From FEN-1219 sp036274615 (GTDB taxonomy: Bacteria; Pseudomonadota; Gammaproteobacteria; Steroidobacterales; Rariloculaceae): DNA of 8,345 nucleotides. Both the position numbers and the translations under genes were made by a program. Location of the stretch: assembly GCA_036274615.1 (NCBI GenBank), contig DASUFK010000068.1, positions 1 through 8,345 of the forward strand, written 5' to 3'. Each line of letters starts with the position of its first letter. The stretch's first letter is position 1. Below are positions 1 to 6,514 of the stretch, piece by piece. The notes under the pieces are model-generated. The model was not told the origin of the DNA. It made no database searches and saw only the letters and a program-made list of their open reading frames with translations.

Positions 1-1
1 C

Positions 2-73
2 GTCGGCCAGCACGCCGGCGTCGTGGGGCACGACCGGTTGGAGGCGTGGCTCGCGCAGGCTGCGCAGCACTGA
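2..73 (+). CDS. C-terminal end of a probable thioredoxin-like protein (partial)
   Basis: The window opens inside a reading frame that ends at a TGA at 71-73. The last 23 residues read VGQHAGVVGHDRLEAWLAQA and then AQH. A glycine-containing strand followed by a short linker and a closing amphipathic helix with an L-x-x-W-L pattern is how thioredoxins of the Trx2 type usually end. The catalytic CxxC lies outside the window, so this rests on a short C-terminal resemblance only. A thioredoxin would suit the redox genes that follow. The next gene starts 101 nt downstream behind its own regulatory motif, so it is probably a separate transcription unit. Confidence 0.45.
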   Translation, partial: VGQHAGVVGHDRLEAWLAQAAQH

Positions 74-98
74 TCGATCGGCCGGGCGCCCAACCCGC

Positions 99-115
99 CT
101 AGTACATCTACGTAT
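99..115. promoter_or_regulatory. Putative FixJ-like operator upstream of cytochrome c 1
   Basis: The 17-mer CTAGTACATCTACGTAT sits 59 nt before the cytochrome start codon. Its reverse strand reads ATACGTAGATGTACTAG, which matches the site at 7939-7955 at 14 of 17 positions and shares GTAGRTGYACTAG with 3526-3542. The TACGTAG core resembles the rhizobial FixJ consensus GTAMGTAG (recalled). The sequence shows repetition in front of several genes; binding by the neighbouring response regulator is inference. Confidence 0.5.
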
Positions 116-174
116 CGCCCGTCTCACCCGCCGGCACGACAATCTGCCCGCCACTCCACCGCACCGGAGATGCA

Positions 175-558
175 ATGAAGAAGACGCTAGCGCTCGCCAC
201 CGCTCTCGCGTTCGGGGCATCCGCGGCGCACGCCGCCGAGGCCGACGGCGCGCACCTCTACGCCAACCACTGCGCGGCCTGTCATGGGGCGCGCGGCGAA
301 GGCGACGGGCCGCTCGCCGCGCTGCTGACGGTTACCGTGCCGAATCTGCGCGAGCTCGCGAAACGCAACGGCGGCAAATTCCCGGCGGACACCGTGAAGA
401 CCTACATCGACGGACGCAACGCGCCGCCGGCGCACGGCGGCCGCGCAATGCCCGTGTGGGGTGACGTCTTCAGCACGTCCACCAGCGGCGACGAGGCCGT
501 GGTCGCCGCACGAGTCAGCTTGCTGGCGGCGTTTATCGCGGAGCTTCAGTACCGGTAG
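175..558 (+). CDS. Periplasmic class I cytochrome c (paralogue 1)
   Basis: A 127-aa secreted monohaem cytochrome c and presumed periplasmic electron carrier. Residues 1-20 form a Sec signal peptide (MKK, hydrophobic core, cleavage after AHA). The haem attachment motif CAACH is at 33-37, and the likely sixth ligand is Met92 in AMPVWG. GGAG at 166-169 lies 5 nt before the ATG. It is paralogous to the cytochrome at 6515-6940: both share a D-G-P stretch after the haem site, FPAD, IDGRN and MPVWG. Its last 26 bp overlap, tail to tail, the end of the fixJ-like gene on the other strand. A CTAGT/TACGTA motif lies upstream. The specific electron donor and acceptor cannot be told; no oxidase subunit is in view. 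Confidence 0.9.
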   Translation: MKKTLALATALAFGASAAHAAEADGAHLYANHCAACHGARGEGDGPLAALLTVTVPNLRELAKRNGGKFPADTVKTYIDGRNAPPAHGGRAMPVWGDVFSTSTSGDEAVVAARVSLLAAFIAELQYR

Positions 559-1198
559 GCGGCGTCTCGCCTTCGAGGCCACGCACTGCGCTCACGAGAT
601 CGGCGAGCGACCGCATCTTGAGCTTGCGCATCACACGCGCGCGGTGGAGCTCCACCGTGCGTTGGCTCACTCCGAGATCCATCGCGATCACCTTGTTCGC
701 CTGGCCGCGCACGACGCGCTGCATCACCTCGGTCTCGCGCGGCGTGAGCAGCTCGAGCAGCTGCCGGATCTTGTTCTCCTGGGCGCGCTGCGCCCGGCCC
801 TCGCGGTCGAGCGCGAGACCCTTGTTGATGCGGTCGAGCAGATCTTGATCGCGAAACGGCTTCTGGATGAAGTCGGCCGCTCCGGCCTTCATTGCGTTCA
901 CCGCCATCGGCACGTCACCGTGGCCGGTGATGAAGACGATCGGAATGCCGGCGCGCTGCTCGTTGAGCTTCTCCTGAAGATCCAGGCCGCTCATGCCCGG
1001 CATCCGAATGTCCGCCACGAGACACGCGTGCTGCTCCGGGTCGTACGCCTCGAGAAACTCGAACGCCGAGGCGAACACGCGATGGGCGAGGCCCATGGAC
1101 TCGAGCAGCATGCCGAGCGAGTCGCGGATGGCGTCGTCGTCGTCGACGACATAGACGAGCGGCTCGTCGCGCCCCGGGCGAGGCGTGTTCTTCTTCAT
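533..1198 (-). CDS. fixJ: FixJ-family response regulator (REC + LuxR HTH)
   Basis: A 221-aa two-component transcription factor. The receiver domain spans about 13-130, with the acidic pair D20/D21, phospho-acceptor D63 (VADIRMPGMSG), T91 (ITGHGD) and K113 (QKPF). A LuxR/NarL-type helix-turn-helix occupies about 148-207 (LTPRETEVMQRVVRGQANK, then GVSQRTVELHRARVM). Length and domain order are those of FixJ. The ATG at 1198 overlaps the TGA of the kinase gene as ATGA, so the two are translationally coupled and this is its cognate regulator. The frame stays open upstream to 1756, but that part lies antiphase inside the kinase gene and is not coding. The 3' end overlaps the convergent cytochrome gene. 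It probably activates low-oxygen genes when phosphorylated; the repeated TACGTAG-type motifs in this window are candidate targets. Nitrogen-fixation targets are not in view, so the symbol denotes the family. Confidence 0.9.
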   Translation of the reverse strand: MKKNTPRPGRDEPLVYVVDDDDAIRDSLGMLLESMGLAHRVFASAFEFLEAYDPEQHACLVADIRMPGMSGLDLQEKLNEQRAGIPIVFITGHGDVPMAVNAMKAGAADFIQKPFRDQDLLDRINKGLALDREGRAQRAQENKIRQLLELLTPRETEVMQRVVRGQANKVIAMDLGVSQRTVELHRARVMRKLKMRSLADLVSAVRGLEGETPPTGTEAPR

Positions 1199-2346
1199 GT
1201 CTGCGCGGCACCTGCTTCGATCGGCGGCAAGTCGACCTCGAAGATCGCGCCGCCCTGCGGGTTGTCGCGATAGGTGAGCTTGCCGCCGTAAGACTGAACG
1301 ATCGTTCGGCTGATCGCAAGGCCGACGCCGAGCCCGTCGGGCTTGGTGGTGACGAACGGATGGAAGATTTCGTCGCCGAGCTGGCGCGCCACACCGGGCC
1401 CGCAATCGGTCACCGCGATCCCGACGCCGCCGCGTGCGGTGCGCCGCGTGGCGATCGAGATGCCGGGCTCCTTGCGAACGCCGGTGCGGATCGCGTCGAC
1501 CGCGTTGCGCGTGAGATTGAGAAGCACCTGTTGGAGCTGCACGGCGTCGGCGTGCACTTGCGGCAAGTCGGCCGCGAGGTGGGTGGTGAGCGCAATGCCT
1601 TCCGCGTGCGCGTCGGCCTGCATGAGGTTGACGACGTCCACGATCGTGCGGTTCACGTCCTGCGGCTGGGTCTCCAGCTTGCGCTGGCGAATGAACTTGC
1701 GGAGATTGTCGATCACGGCGCCGGCGCGGCGCGCCTGCTCGTCGATCTTGTGGCACACCTCGATGAGCTTCGTCATGCCGGGCTGCTCGCGCGCGAGGAT
1801 CCGGGACGCGGCCTGCGCGTAGGTCGCTATCGCGCTCAGAGGCTGATTGATCTCGTGCGCGATGCCGGCCGCCATCTCGCCCATCAGATTCACGCGGCCC
1901 ACGTGCGCGAGCCGCGTCTCGAGCAGGCGCGCGCGAAGCTCCGCCGCGCGCTGACTCGACAGGTCGCGAATGATGCCGACGAAGCGCCTGCCGCGCTCGT
2001 CGCGCGCCTCGCCCACCGACAACGCGATGGGGAAGAGCTCGCCGTTTGCCCGGCGCCCTTGCACCTCGCGGCCGATGCCGATGATGCGGGCCTCGCCGGT
2101 GTCGAGGTAGCGGTCGACGTAGCGCTGATGCTGCGAGCGGTGCGGTTCCGGCATCAGCAGGCTCACGGGCTTGTCGAGCACTTCTTCCGCGCGATAACCG
2201 AACAACCGCTCGGCCGCGGCGTTGAAGGTGGCGATCGCGCCTTTCGCGTCGATGACGACGATTGCGTCGACCGCCGCATCGAGCAGCGCCCGAAGCTCCG
2301 TCACGTCCATGGGGGCATTGGCGTTCATTTCATCCACAGCGGCCAT
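1195..2346 (-). CDS. fixL: FixL-like haem-PAS oxygen sensor histidine kinase
   Basis: A soluble sensor kinase, 383 aa from this start, with no transmembrane segment. The PAS domain (about 15-130) carries the FixL signature: MPEPHRSQHQRY with His73 at the haem-proximal position (Bradyrhizobium FixL His200), then IIGIGR with Arg93 at the O2-sensing arginine (Arg220). A HisKA domain follows with phospho-acceptor His164 (AHEINQP), then a HATPase domain with N281 (LTRNAVDAI), D314 (DCGPG) and GLGVGL at 338-343. By family knowledge, oxygen on the haem inhibits autophosphorylation, so low oxygen switches on phosphotransfer to FixJ. Its stop overlaps the fixJ start. The start is uncertain: ATG 2346 has a weak GGGA 7 nt upstream and overlaps a putative operator; in-frame ATGs at 2376 and 2328 are alternatives, the latter behind a GGAT. 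The histidine equivalent to FixL His214 is Arg87 here. Confidence 0.88.
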   Translation of the reverse strand: MAAVDEMNANAPMDVTELRALLDAAVDAIVVIDAKGAIATFNAAAERLFGYRAEEVLDKPVSLLMPEPHRSQHQRYVDRYLDTGEARIIGIGREVQGRRANGELFPIALSVGEARDERGRRFVGIIRDLSSQRAAELRARLLETRLAHVGRVNLMGEMAAGIAHEINQPLSAIATYAQAASRILAREQPGMTKLIEVCHKIDEQARRAGAVIDNLRKFIRQRKLETQPQDVNRTIVDVVNLMQADAHAEGIALTTHLAADLPQVHADAVQLQQVLLNLTRNAVDAIRTGVRKEPGISIATRRTARGGVGIAVTDCGPGVARQLGDEIFHPFVTTKPDGLGVGLAISRTIVQSYGGKLTYRDNPQGGAIFEVDLPPIEAGAAQT

Positions 2347-2370
2347 ACGTAGTTCCCGAACTCCGGGTAG
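2345..2370. promoter_or_regulatory. Putative operator between fixL and the divergent stress-protein gene
   Basis: ATACGTAG (2345-2352) is identical to the core of the motif upstream of cytochrome 1 (read on its minus strand). It runs into a 12-bp dyad AGTTC-CC-GAACT (2351-2362) and then CCGGGTAGGG. It lies 95 nt before the stress-protein start on the plus strand and at the fixL start on the minus strand, so it could control either gene, including autoregulation of the sensor operon. No convincing -35/-10 pair was identified. Function is inferred from repetition and position. Confidence 0.4.
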
Positions 2371-2446
2371 GGACATCAGCGAGCTTCGAAACCGCGCCTT
2401 CGTCCGCTACCTTCGTACCCATCGTGATCTCTCGTGGAGCCTCGCC

Positions 2447-3388
2447 ATGACCGTCCCGACTCAGATCCTCGTGGTCGTCGACCCCACCGAAGCCGCCCAA
2501 CCGGCGCTCGCGCACGCCGCCGCTCTCGCGCGCAAGACGCGCTCGCGGCTCGAGCTCTTCATCTGCGCCTACGACGCCCAGTTGCTGGAGACCGACTTCG
2601 TCGACGCGGCGGCGCTCTCGAAGGCGCGCGCCGCTCTGATCGAAGGCCACGTGCACCGGCTGCGATTGCTCGCCAAGCCGCTGCTCGACCAGGGTCTCTC
2701 GGTAACCGTGGACGCTCGCTGGGACTCCCCGCTGCACGAGGGTATCGTGCGCAAGGCCGTCGACTCGCAGGCCGACCTCGTGGTGAAGGATACGCACTAC
2801 CACCCGTTGATCAAACGGTCCATCTTCTCGAACACCGATTGGCACTTGATCCGGGAGTGCCCCACGCCGTTGTGGCTGGTGAAGCCGCGCGCCATCGCCG
2901 CGAAGCCGTGCTTCATCGCGGCCATCGATCCCTTGCACGAGATGGACAAGCCTGCCGAGCTCGATCACGCGATCATGACGGCCGCCACGGAGCTCGCCGC
3001 CGCGAGCGGTGGCGAAACGCACGCGTACCACGCGTTCGACATCACTTCCACGCTGGCCGTGTCGACGCCGATCTCGGCGCCGATCGTGCTGCCCGTGAAG
3101 GAGATCATCGAAGCGGTGACCGAGCAGCACTCGGCCGCCACCTACGAGCTCACGGACCGCTATCGCGTGCCCCGCGAGCGAGTGCACATCCATCAGGGCG
3201 GCGCGCGCGACGGCTTGGTTGCGCTCGCGGAAAGGCTGCGCGCCGACGTCGTGGTGATGGGCGCGGTGTCGCGCCGCGGGCTCTCACGGATCTTCATCGG
3301 CAACACCGCAGAGGACGTGCTCGACAAGATCGCTTGCGACGTGCTGGTGGTGAAGCCGCCGACGCTCGCGGCCAAGCTGCGAGGCTGA
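2447..3388 (+). CDS. Tandem-domain universal stress protein, UspE-like (paralogue 1)
   Basis: A 313-aa cytoplasmic protein with two Usp domains, the usual UspE length. Domain 1 (about 5-148) begins QILVVVDPTEAAQPAL and ends LWLVKPR; its nucleotide-binding glycine loop is degenerate, as in E. coli UspE, which has a comparable FTPTDWHLL segment (here FSNTDWHLI). Domain 2 (about 154-305) begins CFIAAIDPLHEMDKPA and ends with MGAVSRRGLSRIFIGNTAED and CDVLVVKP. The canonical GxxG is GAVS, but the G-(N/S)-T loop is kept, so weak ATP binding is possible. GGAG at 2436-2439, 7 nt before the ATG, fixes the start; the longer open frame upstream overlaps fixL and is discarded. Divergent from fixL with an operator-like motif between them, and followed by a strong hairpin. 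UspE-type proteins are commonly induced in anaerobiosis and energy stress in proteobacteria. Confidence 0.9.
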   Translation: MTVPTQILVVVDPTEAAQPALAHAAALARKTRSRLELFICAYDAQLLETDFVDAAALSKARAALIEGHVHRLRLLAKPLLDQGLSVTVDARWDSPLHEGIVRKAVDSQADLVVKDTHYHPLIKRSIFSNTDWHLIRECPTPLWLVKPRAIAAKPCFIAAIDPLHEMDKPAELDHAIMTAATELAAASGGETHAYHAFDITSTLAVSTPISAPIVLPVKEIIEAVTEQHSAATYELTDRYRVPRERVHIHQGGARDGLVALAERLRADVVVMGAVSRRGLSRIFIGNTAEDVLDKIACDVLVVKPPTLAAKLRG

Positions 3389-3396
3389 ACGGCTCG

Positions 3397-3424
3397 TCGT
3401 TGGCGCGCGCCGGCGCGCCAACGA
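3397..3424 (+). terminator. Strong GC-rich hairpin after the stress-protein gene
   Basis: A perfect 12-bp inverted repeat (3397-3408 paired with 3413-3424, arm TCGTTGGCGCGC) closes on a 4-nt loop, starting 8 nt after the stop codon. There is no T-tract behind it, so it is not a classical intrinsic terminator. It may stop or pause transcription or protect the 3' end of the message. It separates the stress-protein gene from the hybrid kinase gene. Confidence 0.6.
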
Positions 3425-3525
3425 GTGCCGCGCCACCAAGCCGCTGCCCGCGTCGCCGGCAGCACCGGCTCTTTGGTCTTGCGCCTTTGCCGGCGGCCCC
3501 CAAGCGGCGCTAGACTTCTCCCGCT

Positions 3526-3542
3526 CTAGTGCACCTACAACA
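3526..3542. promoter_or_regulatory. Copy of the shared promoter motif just before the hybrid kinase
   Basis: CTAGTGCACCTACAACA aligns with CTAGTACATCTACGTAT at 99-115. The first 13 positions differ only by transitions (C-T or A-G), and the right end has lost the GTAT. It ends 6 nt before the kinase ATG, closer than the other copies, which is more compatible with a promoter-overlapping or repressing role than with class I activation. The rest of the 3425-3548 spacer contains a second CTAG at 3510-3513 and a GCCGGCA/TGCCGGC inverted repeat (3455-3461/3488-3494) of uncertain meaning. Confidence 0.35.
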
Positions 3543-3548
3543 AAGCAG

Positions 3549-5051
3549 ATGGACCTCTCAGGCCAGCTGGCCAAGACACTGCTCGACCTAGCACCCGACG
3601 CAACAGTCATCGTCGACGCCTCGGGCCGCGTAGTCTTCGCGAACGCGCAGATCGAGCGCACGTTCGGCTATGGCCCCGCCGAGCTCGTAGGGCGGCCGGT
3701 CGAAGCCCTGTTGCCCGAGCGTTTCCGCGCCGCCCACCCGCGGCACCGCGAGCAGTTTGCGTCCAAGCCGAGGCTGCGCCCGATGGGCGCCGGCTTGTCG
3801 CTGCACGGTTTACACAAGGATGGGCGCGAGTTTCCCGTCGAGATCAGCCTGAGCCCCGTGGATACCGGCGAAGGCTTGCTCGTGGTCGCGGCGATTCGCG
3901 ATGCCACCGCGCGCCAAGACAAGGAAGACCGGCTGGTCGAAGCGAACCGCTCGAAGAGCCGTTTTCTCGCGGCCGCGAGCCACGACTTGAGACAGCCGCT
4001 GCAGACGCTCAACCTCTTGAACCGCGCGGCCGTTCGCCAAGCCGGTACCCATACGCCGCTGCAAGGCATTCTCGAGCGCCAGCAGCGCGCACTGGACTCG
4101 ATGTCGGCGCTGCTCGCCTCGGTGCTCGACATCAGCAAGCTCGACAGCGGCACGGTCGTCGCAAACCCGGCGCCGTGCGCGCTCGACGAGATATTCGAGC
4201 AGCTGCGCTCCGACTTCGAGCCCCAGGCGGCGGACAAAGGGCTGCGCCTGATCGTCGAGCGGTGCCCGGAGGCCGCCAACACCGACCGCGAGCTGTTGCG
4301 GCGTCTCATCGGCAATCTATTGTCGAACGCCATCCGCTACACGAACGAGGGGCACGTGCGGTTGAGCTGCACGGCGGCGGGCGACACTCTATACGTCGAG
4401 GTTCGCGACACGGGCATCGGGATCGCACCGGATCAGCTCGAACGCGTCTTCGAGGAGTTCTACCAGGTCGACCGGGGCACGCAGCGCCCCGAAGGCCTCG
4501 GGCTCGGCTTGTCGATCGTGCGCCGGCTCGCGGCTCTGTTGCAGTGCGCCGTCACGGTCGAATCCGAGCCGGGCCGCGGCACGACGTTTCGAGTGGCTTT
4601 GCCCCGCGCCGAGATCCGCGTACCGGAGCACGTCAAGGCGGCCGGCATCGCGGGCGCCTGCGGCGGGAAGGTTCTCGTCGTGGACGACGAGGTGGAGGTT
4701 GCCGAAGCCACGGCGCTGCTGCTCGAGCTCGAGGGCTACGCCGTGAGCGTGGCGAGCTCGCAGCGCGAAGCGCTCGAGCGCGTGGCCGCCGAGCCTCCGG
4801 ATGCGATCGTGAGCGACTATCACTTGCGCGGCGGTGAGACCGGGCTCGGCGTGATCATCGCGGTTCGTCACCGGCTGCAGCGCGACGTGCCCGTGGTGTT
4901 CCTCACCGGCGATACCGCGCGCTCGGCCCTGTCCGAGACCCGCGTCGATCGCGCGGTCGTGCTCAACAAGCCGGTGCGCGCCGACGATCTGCTCGACGCG
5001 CTGCGCAATCACATCGCCGCGCAGGACGCGAGCCGCCGCACCGCGAGCTAG
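3549..5051 (+). CDS. Soluble PAS hybrid histidine kinase with C-terminal receiver
   Basis: A 500-aa hybrid kinase without membrane segments. A PAS domain spans about 5-120 (ending KDGREFPVEISLSPV and AIRDATARQD). HisKA follows with His145 (SHDLRQPLQTLN), then HATPase_c with N260 (GNLLSNAIRYT), D287 (DTGIGIAP) and GLGLGL at 316-321. A receiver (about 373-490) carries D379/D380, phospho-acceptor D423 (SDYHLRGG), T453 (LTGD) and K474 (NKPV). There is no output domain or Hpt, so its final target must be another protein, perhaps the nearby FixJ-like regulator or an unlinked one. PAS residue His63 (PERFRAAHPRH) falls where FixL has its haem histidine, but the IGIGR arginine motif is absent, so the ligand is unknown. 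The ribosome binding site is weak (AAAGCAG). The stop codon lies within the left arm of the inverted repeat that follows. Confidence 0.88.
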   Translation: MDLSGQLAKTLLDLAPDATVIVDASGRVVFANAQIERTFGYGPAELVGRPVEALLPERFRAAHPRHREQFASKPRLRPMGAGLSLHGLHKDGREFPVEISLSPVDTGEGLLVVAAIRDATARQDKEDRLVEANRSKSRFLAAASHDLRQPLQTLNLLNRAAVRQAGTHTPLQGILERQQRALDSMSALLASVLDISKLDSGTVVANPAPCALDEIFEQLRSDFEPQAADKGLRLIVERCPEAANTDRELLRRLIGNLLSNAIRYTNEGHVRLSCTAAGDTLYVEVRDTGIGIAPDQLERVFEEFYQVDRGTQRPEGLGLGLSIVRRLAALLQCAVTVESEPGRGTTFRVALPRAEIRVPEHVKAAGIAGACGGKVLVVDDEVEVAEATALLLELEGYAVSVASSQREALERVAAEPPDAIVSDYHLRGGETGLGVIIAVRHRLQRDVPVVFLTGDTARSALSETRVDRAVVLNKPVRADDLLDALRNHIAAQDASRRTAS

Positions 5052-5135
5052 GAGTCTGGGCGGCAGAAGCCGCACGGCCTGCGGCGACCCCACTTCGGCT
5101 CGGCTCGCGCGTTTCTGCCGCCCAGACTCCTAGCT
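5046..5135. repeat. Long perfect inverted repeat (REPIN/MITE-like, bidirectional terminator)
   Basis: Two perfectly complementary 23-bp arms (5046-5068 and 5113-5135) enclose 44 nt. The left arm includes CTAGGAGTCTGGGCGGCAG. The enclosed segment can form its own hairpin, GCCGCA-CGGCC-TGCGGC at 5069-5085. The element fills the whole spacer between two convergent genes and contains the TAG stop of the hybrid kinase and two of the three bases of the glgC stop. It should act as a bidirectional terminator. The arm length, CTAG-containing ends and compact size are reminiscent of REPIN or MITE elements; that requires other copies in the genome, which cannot be seen here. No transposase is present. 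Confidence 0.75.
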
Positions 5136-6390
5136 ACGCCACGTTCCGCCGCGGCATCATGCCGCGCCGCTCGAGCAACTCGCGGGTGATGACGGCGACG
5201 CCGAGCGGCGTGATCTCGCACAACGTCGCGTCCGTCTGGCGGTTCTCGCCGATGGTGGTGCCGTCGGGAATCACACAACCGGCGCCGACGATCGCATTGG
5301 CGATGCGGCAATCGCGGCCGATCTTCGCGTCCGGCAACAGCACGCTGCGGCGCACGAGCGCACCGTCGCCCACCACGCTGTCGGTCGACAGCACGGAGTC
5401 TTCGATCCGCCCCGCCACCCAGCAACCGCCCGCAACGATCGACCGCAGTGCGCCGCCGCCGGCCACGAAGCGCGCGGGGGGCCGCTGCGTGGTGAGAGAG
5501 CAGATCGGCCAGTCGCGGTCGTACAAATCGACCGCCGGCGAGTCCACGAGCAGCTCGAGGTTGGCCTGCCAGAAGCTGTCGGCGGTGCCGACGTCGCGCC
5601 AGTAGCCGGCGCGGCCGCTGCGCGCGTCGCGGAACGGAAACGACGCGGCGCCGTACGAGCGGATCACCATCGGCAGCACGTCGCGGCCGAAGTCGTGCGA
5701 GGACGTGGGGTCTTCCGCGTCCACGTGCAGACAGTCGATGAGCAGGTCGCGGTCGAACACGTAGATGCCCATGGACGCGAGCGCCATGTCGGGCCGCCCC
5801 GCGAGCGGCATTGGTCGCGCCGGCTTCTCGGCGAACTGGCGCACGCGGCCGGCGGAGTCCGTGCCGAGCACGCCGAAATCGTTCGCGGCCGCGAGCGGCA
5901 CCTCGATGCAGCCGATCGTCGCGCCGAGCCCCGCCTGCACGTGGGCCTCGAGCATCGGGCCGTAGTCCATGCGATAGATGTGATCGCCGGCGAGAATCAG
6001 CACGCGCTCGGGCGCGAGCCGCTCGATGAGGTCGATGTTCTGGTACACCGAGTCGGCAGTTCCCGCGTACCAATTCGCGTTGCGCCGCTGCTGCGCCGGC
6101 CAGATCTCCACGAGCTCGCCGAGCTCGGGCCGCAGGAACGACCAGCTCTGCTGAACGTGCTGGATCAGCGAATGCGCCTTGTACTGCGTGAGCAGTGCCA
6201 CGCGCCGAATTCCGGTGTTCACCGCGTTCGACAACGTGAAGTCCACGTTGCGGTATTGGCCGCCGAAACACAGCGCGGGCTTGCAATCCCAACGCGTCAG
6301 CGAGCCGAGCCTCGTGCCGTTGCCTCCGGCCATGATGAGCGCCAACGTGCCTGCGGAAAGAGACGCCGTTCCCTGGCGTGGGCCCTTCAT
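5134..6390 (-). CDS. glgC: Glucose-1-phosphate adenylyltransferase (ADP-glucose pyrophosphorylase)
   Basis: A 418-aa enzyme (E. coli GlgC is 431) that makes ADP-glucose from glucose-1-phosphate and ATP, the committed and regulated step of bacterial glycogen synthesis in the cytoplasm. The nucleotidyltransferase domain spans about 15-285: AGGNGTRL (21-28, with the conserved Arg27), KPA and FGG (37-44), YRNVDFTLSN, TQYKAHSL, AGDHIY (134-139), the sugar-phosphate lysine in EKP (188-190), ASMGIYVF and YWRDVGT. A left-handed beta-helix domain runs from about 310 to the end. Where many homologues have W-R-A-K-P-A, this protein has W-D-C-K-P-A, a region linked to allosteric activation in the family. 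ATG 6390 is chosen for the GGAG 8 nt upstream; ATG 6411 lacks a ribosome binding site. No other glg gene is in the window. A GTAAGTAG motif lies upstream. Confidence 0.93.
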   Translation of the reverse strand: MKGPRQGTASLSAGTLALIMAGGNGTRLGSLTRWDCKPALCFGGQYRNVDFTLSNAVNTGIRRVALLTQYKAHSLIQHVQQSWSFLRPELGELVEIWPAQQRRNANWYAGTADSVYQNIDLIERLAPERVLILAGDHIYRMDYGPMLEAHVQAGLGATIGCIEVPLAAANDFGVLGTDSAGRVRQFAEKPARPMPLAGRPDMALASMGIYVFDRDLLIDCLHVDAEDPTSSHDFGRDVLPMVIRSYGAASFPFRDARSGRAGYWRDVGTADSFWQANLELLVDSPAVDLYDRDWPICSLTTQRPPARFVAGGGALRSIVAGGCWVAGRIEDSVLSTDSVVGDGALVRRSVLLPDAKIGRDCRIANAIVGAGCVIPDGTTIGENRQTDATLCEITPLGVAVITRELLERRGMMPRRNVA

Positions 6391-6449
6391 TCCTGAATCT
6401 CCGTTTTGCATAGCGCCAGATTAGCCGCGGGTCCGCGAGCTCGGCAGTC

Positions 6450-6484
6450 GTAGTTCTACTTACGCCGCGGCCCGTAGCACGTAG
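6450..6484. promoter_or_regulatory. GTAG/GTAAGTAG motif cluster upstream of glgC
   Basis: The minus strand carries GTAAGTAG (6463-6456), an exact match to the recalled FixJ consensus GTAMGTAG. It overlaps a short dyad GTAG-TT-CTAC (6450-6459). A direct repeat GTAG-CAC-GTAG on the plus strand follows at 6474-6484. The cluster lies 60-94 nt upstream of the glgC ATG in the 124-nt spacer after cytochrome 2. It differs from the other copies by lacking the CTAGT half. It is a candidate for oxygen-dependent control of glgC by the FixJ-like regulator; this is inferred. Confidence 0.4.
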
Positions 6485-6514
6485 TCAGGTCTGGAAGGAG
6501 TCATGGCGCGCGGC

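Noticed and set aside
461..1273. 270-aa open frame on the plus strand over the fixJ-like gene
   Set aside because: Antisense to a clear REC-HTH protein; its Arg/His-rich composition is what the complement of high-GC coding sequence gives, with no recognisable domain.
533..1756. Long 407-aa version of the fixJ-like frame
   Set aside because: The first 186 residues are Arg-rich out-of-frame translation of the FixL kinase; the real start is ATG 1198, overlapping the kinase stop.
1360..2352. 330-aa open frame on the plus strand over the FixL-like gene
   Set aside because: Mirror of the kinase codons, low-complexity A/R/H/V composition, no domain.
2806..2816. TTGATCAA-like palindrome resembling an FNR/ANR half-site
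   Set aside because: It lies inside the usp1 coding sequence and lacks the four-base spacer of an FNR box; no FNR box was found in the intergenic regions.
2434..3513. 359-aa open frame over usp1 in another frame
   Set aside because: Arg/Ala-rich frame shadow of a well-supported tandem Usp protein.
5048..6292. 414-aa open frame on the minus strand in another frame of glgC
   Set aside because: Frame shadow of GlgC; strongly Arg-rich with no GlgC motif.
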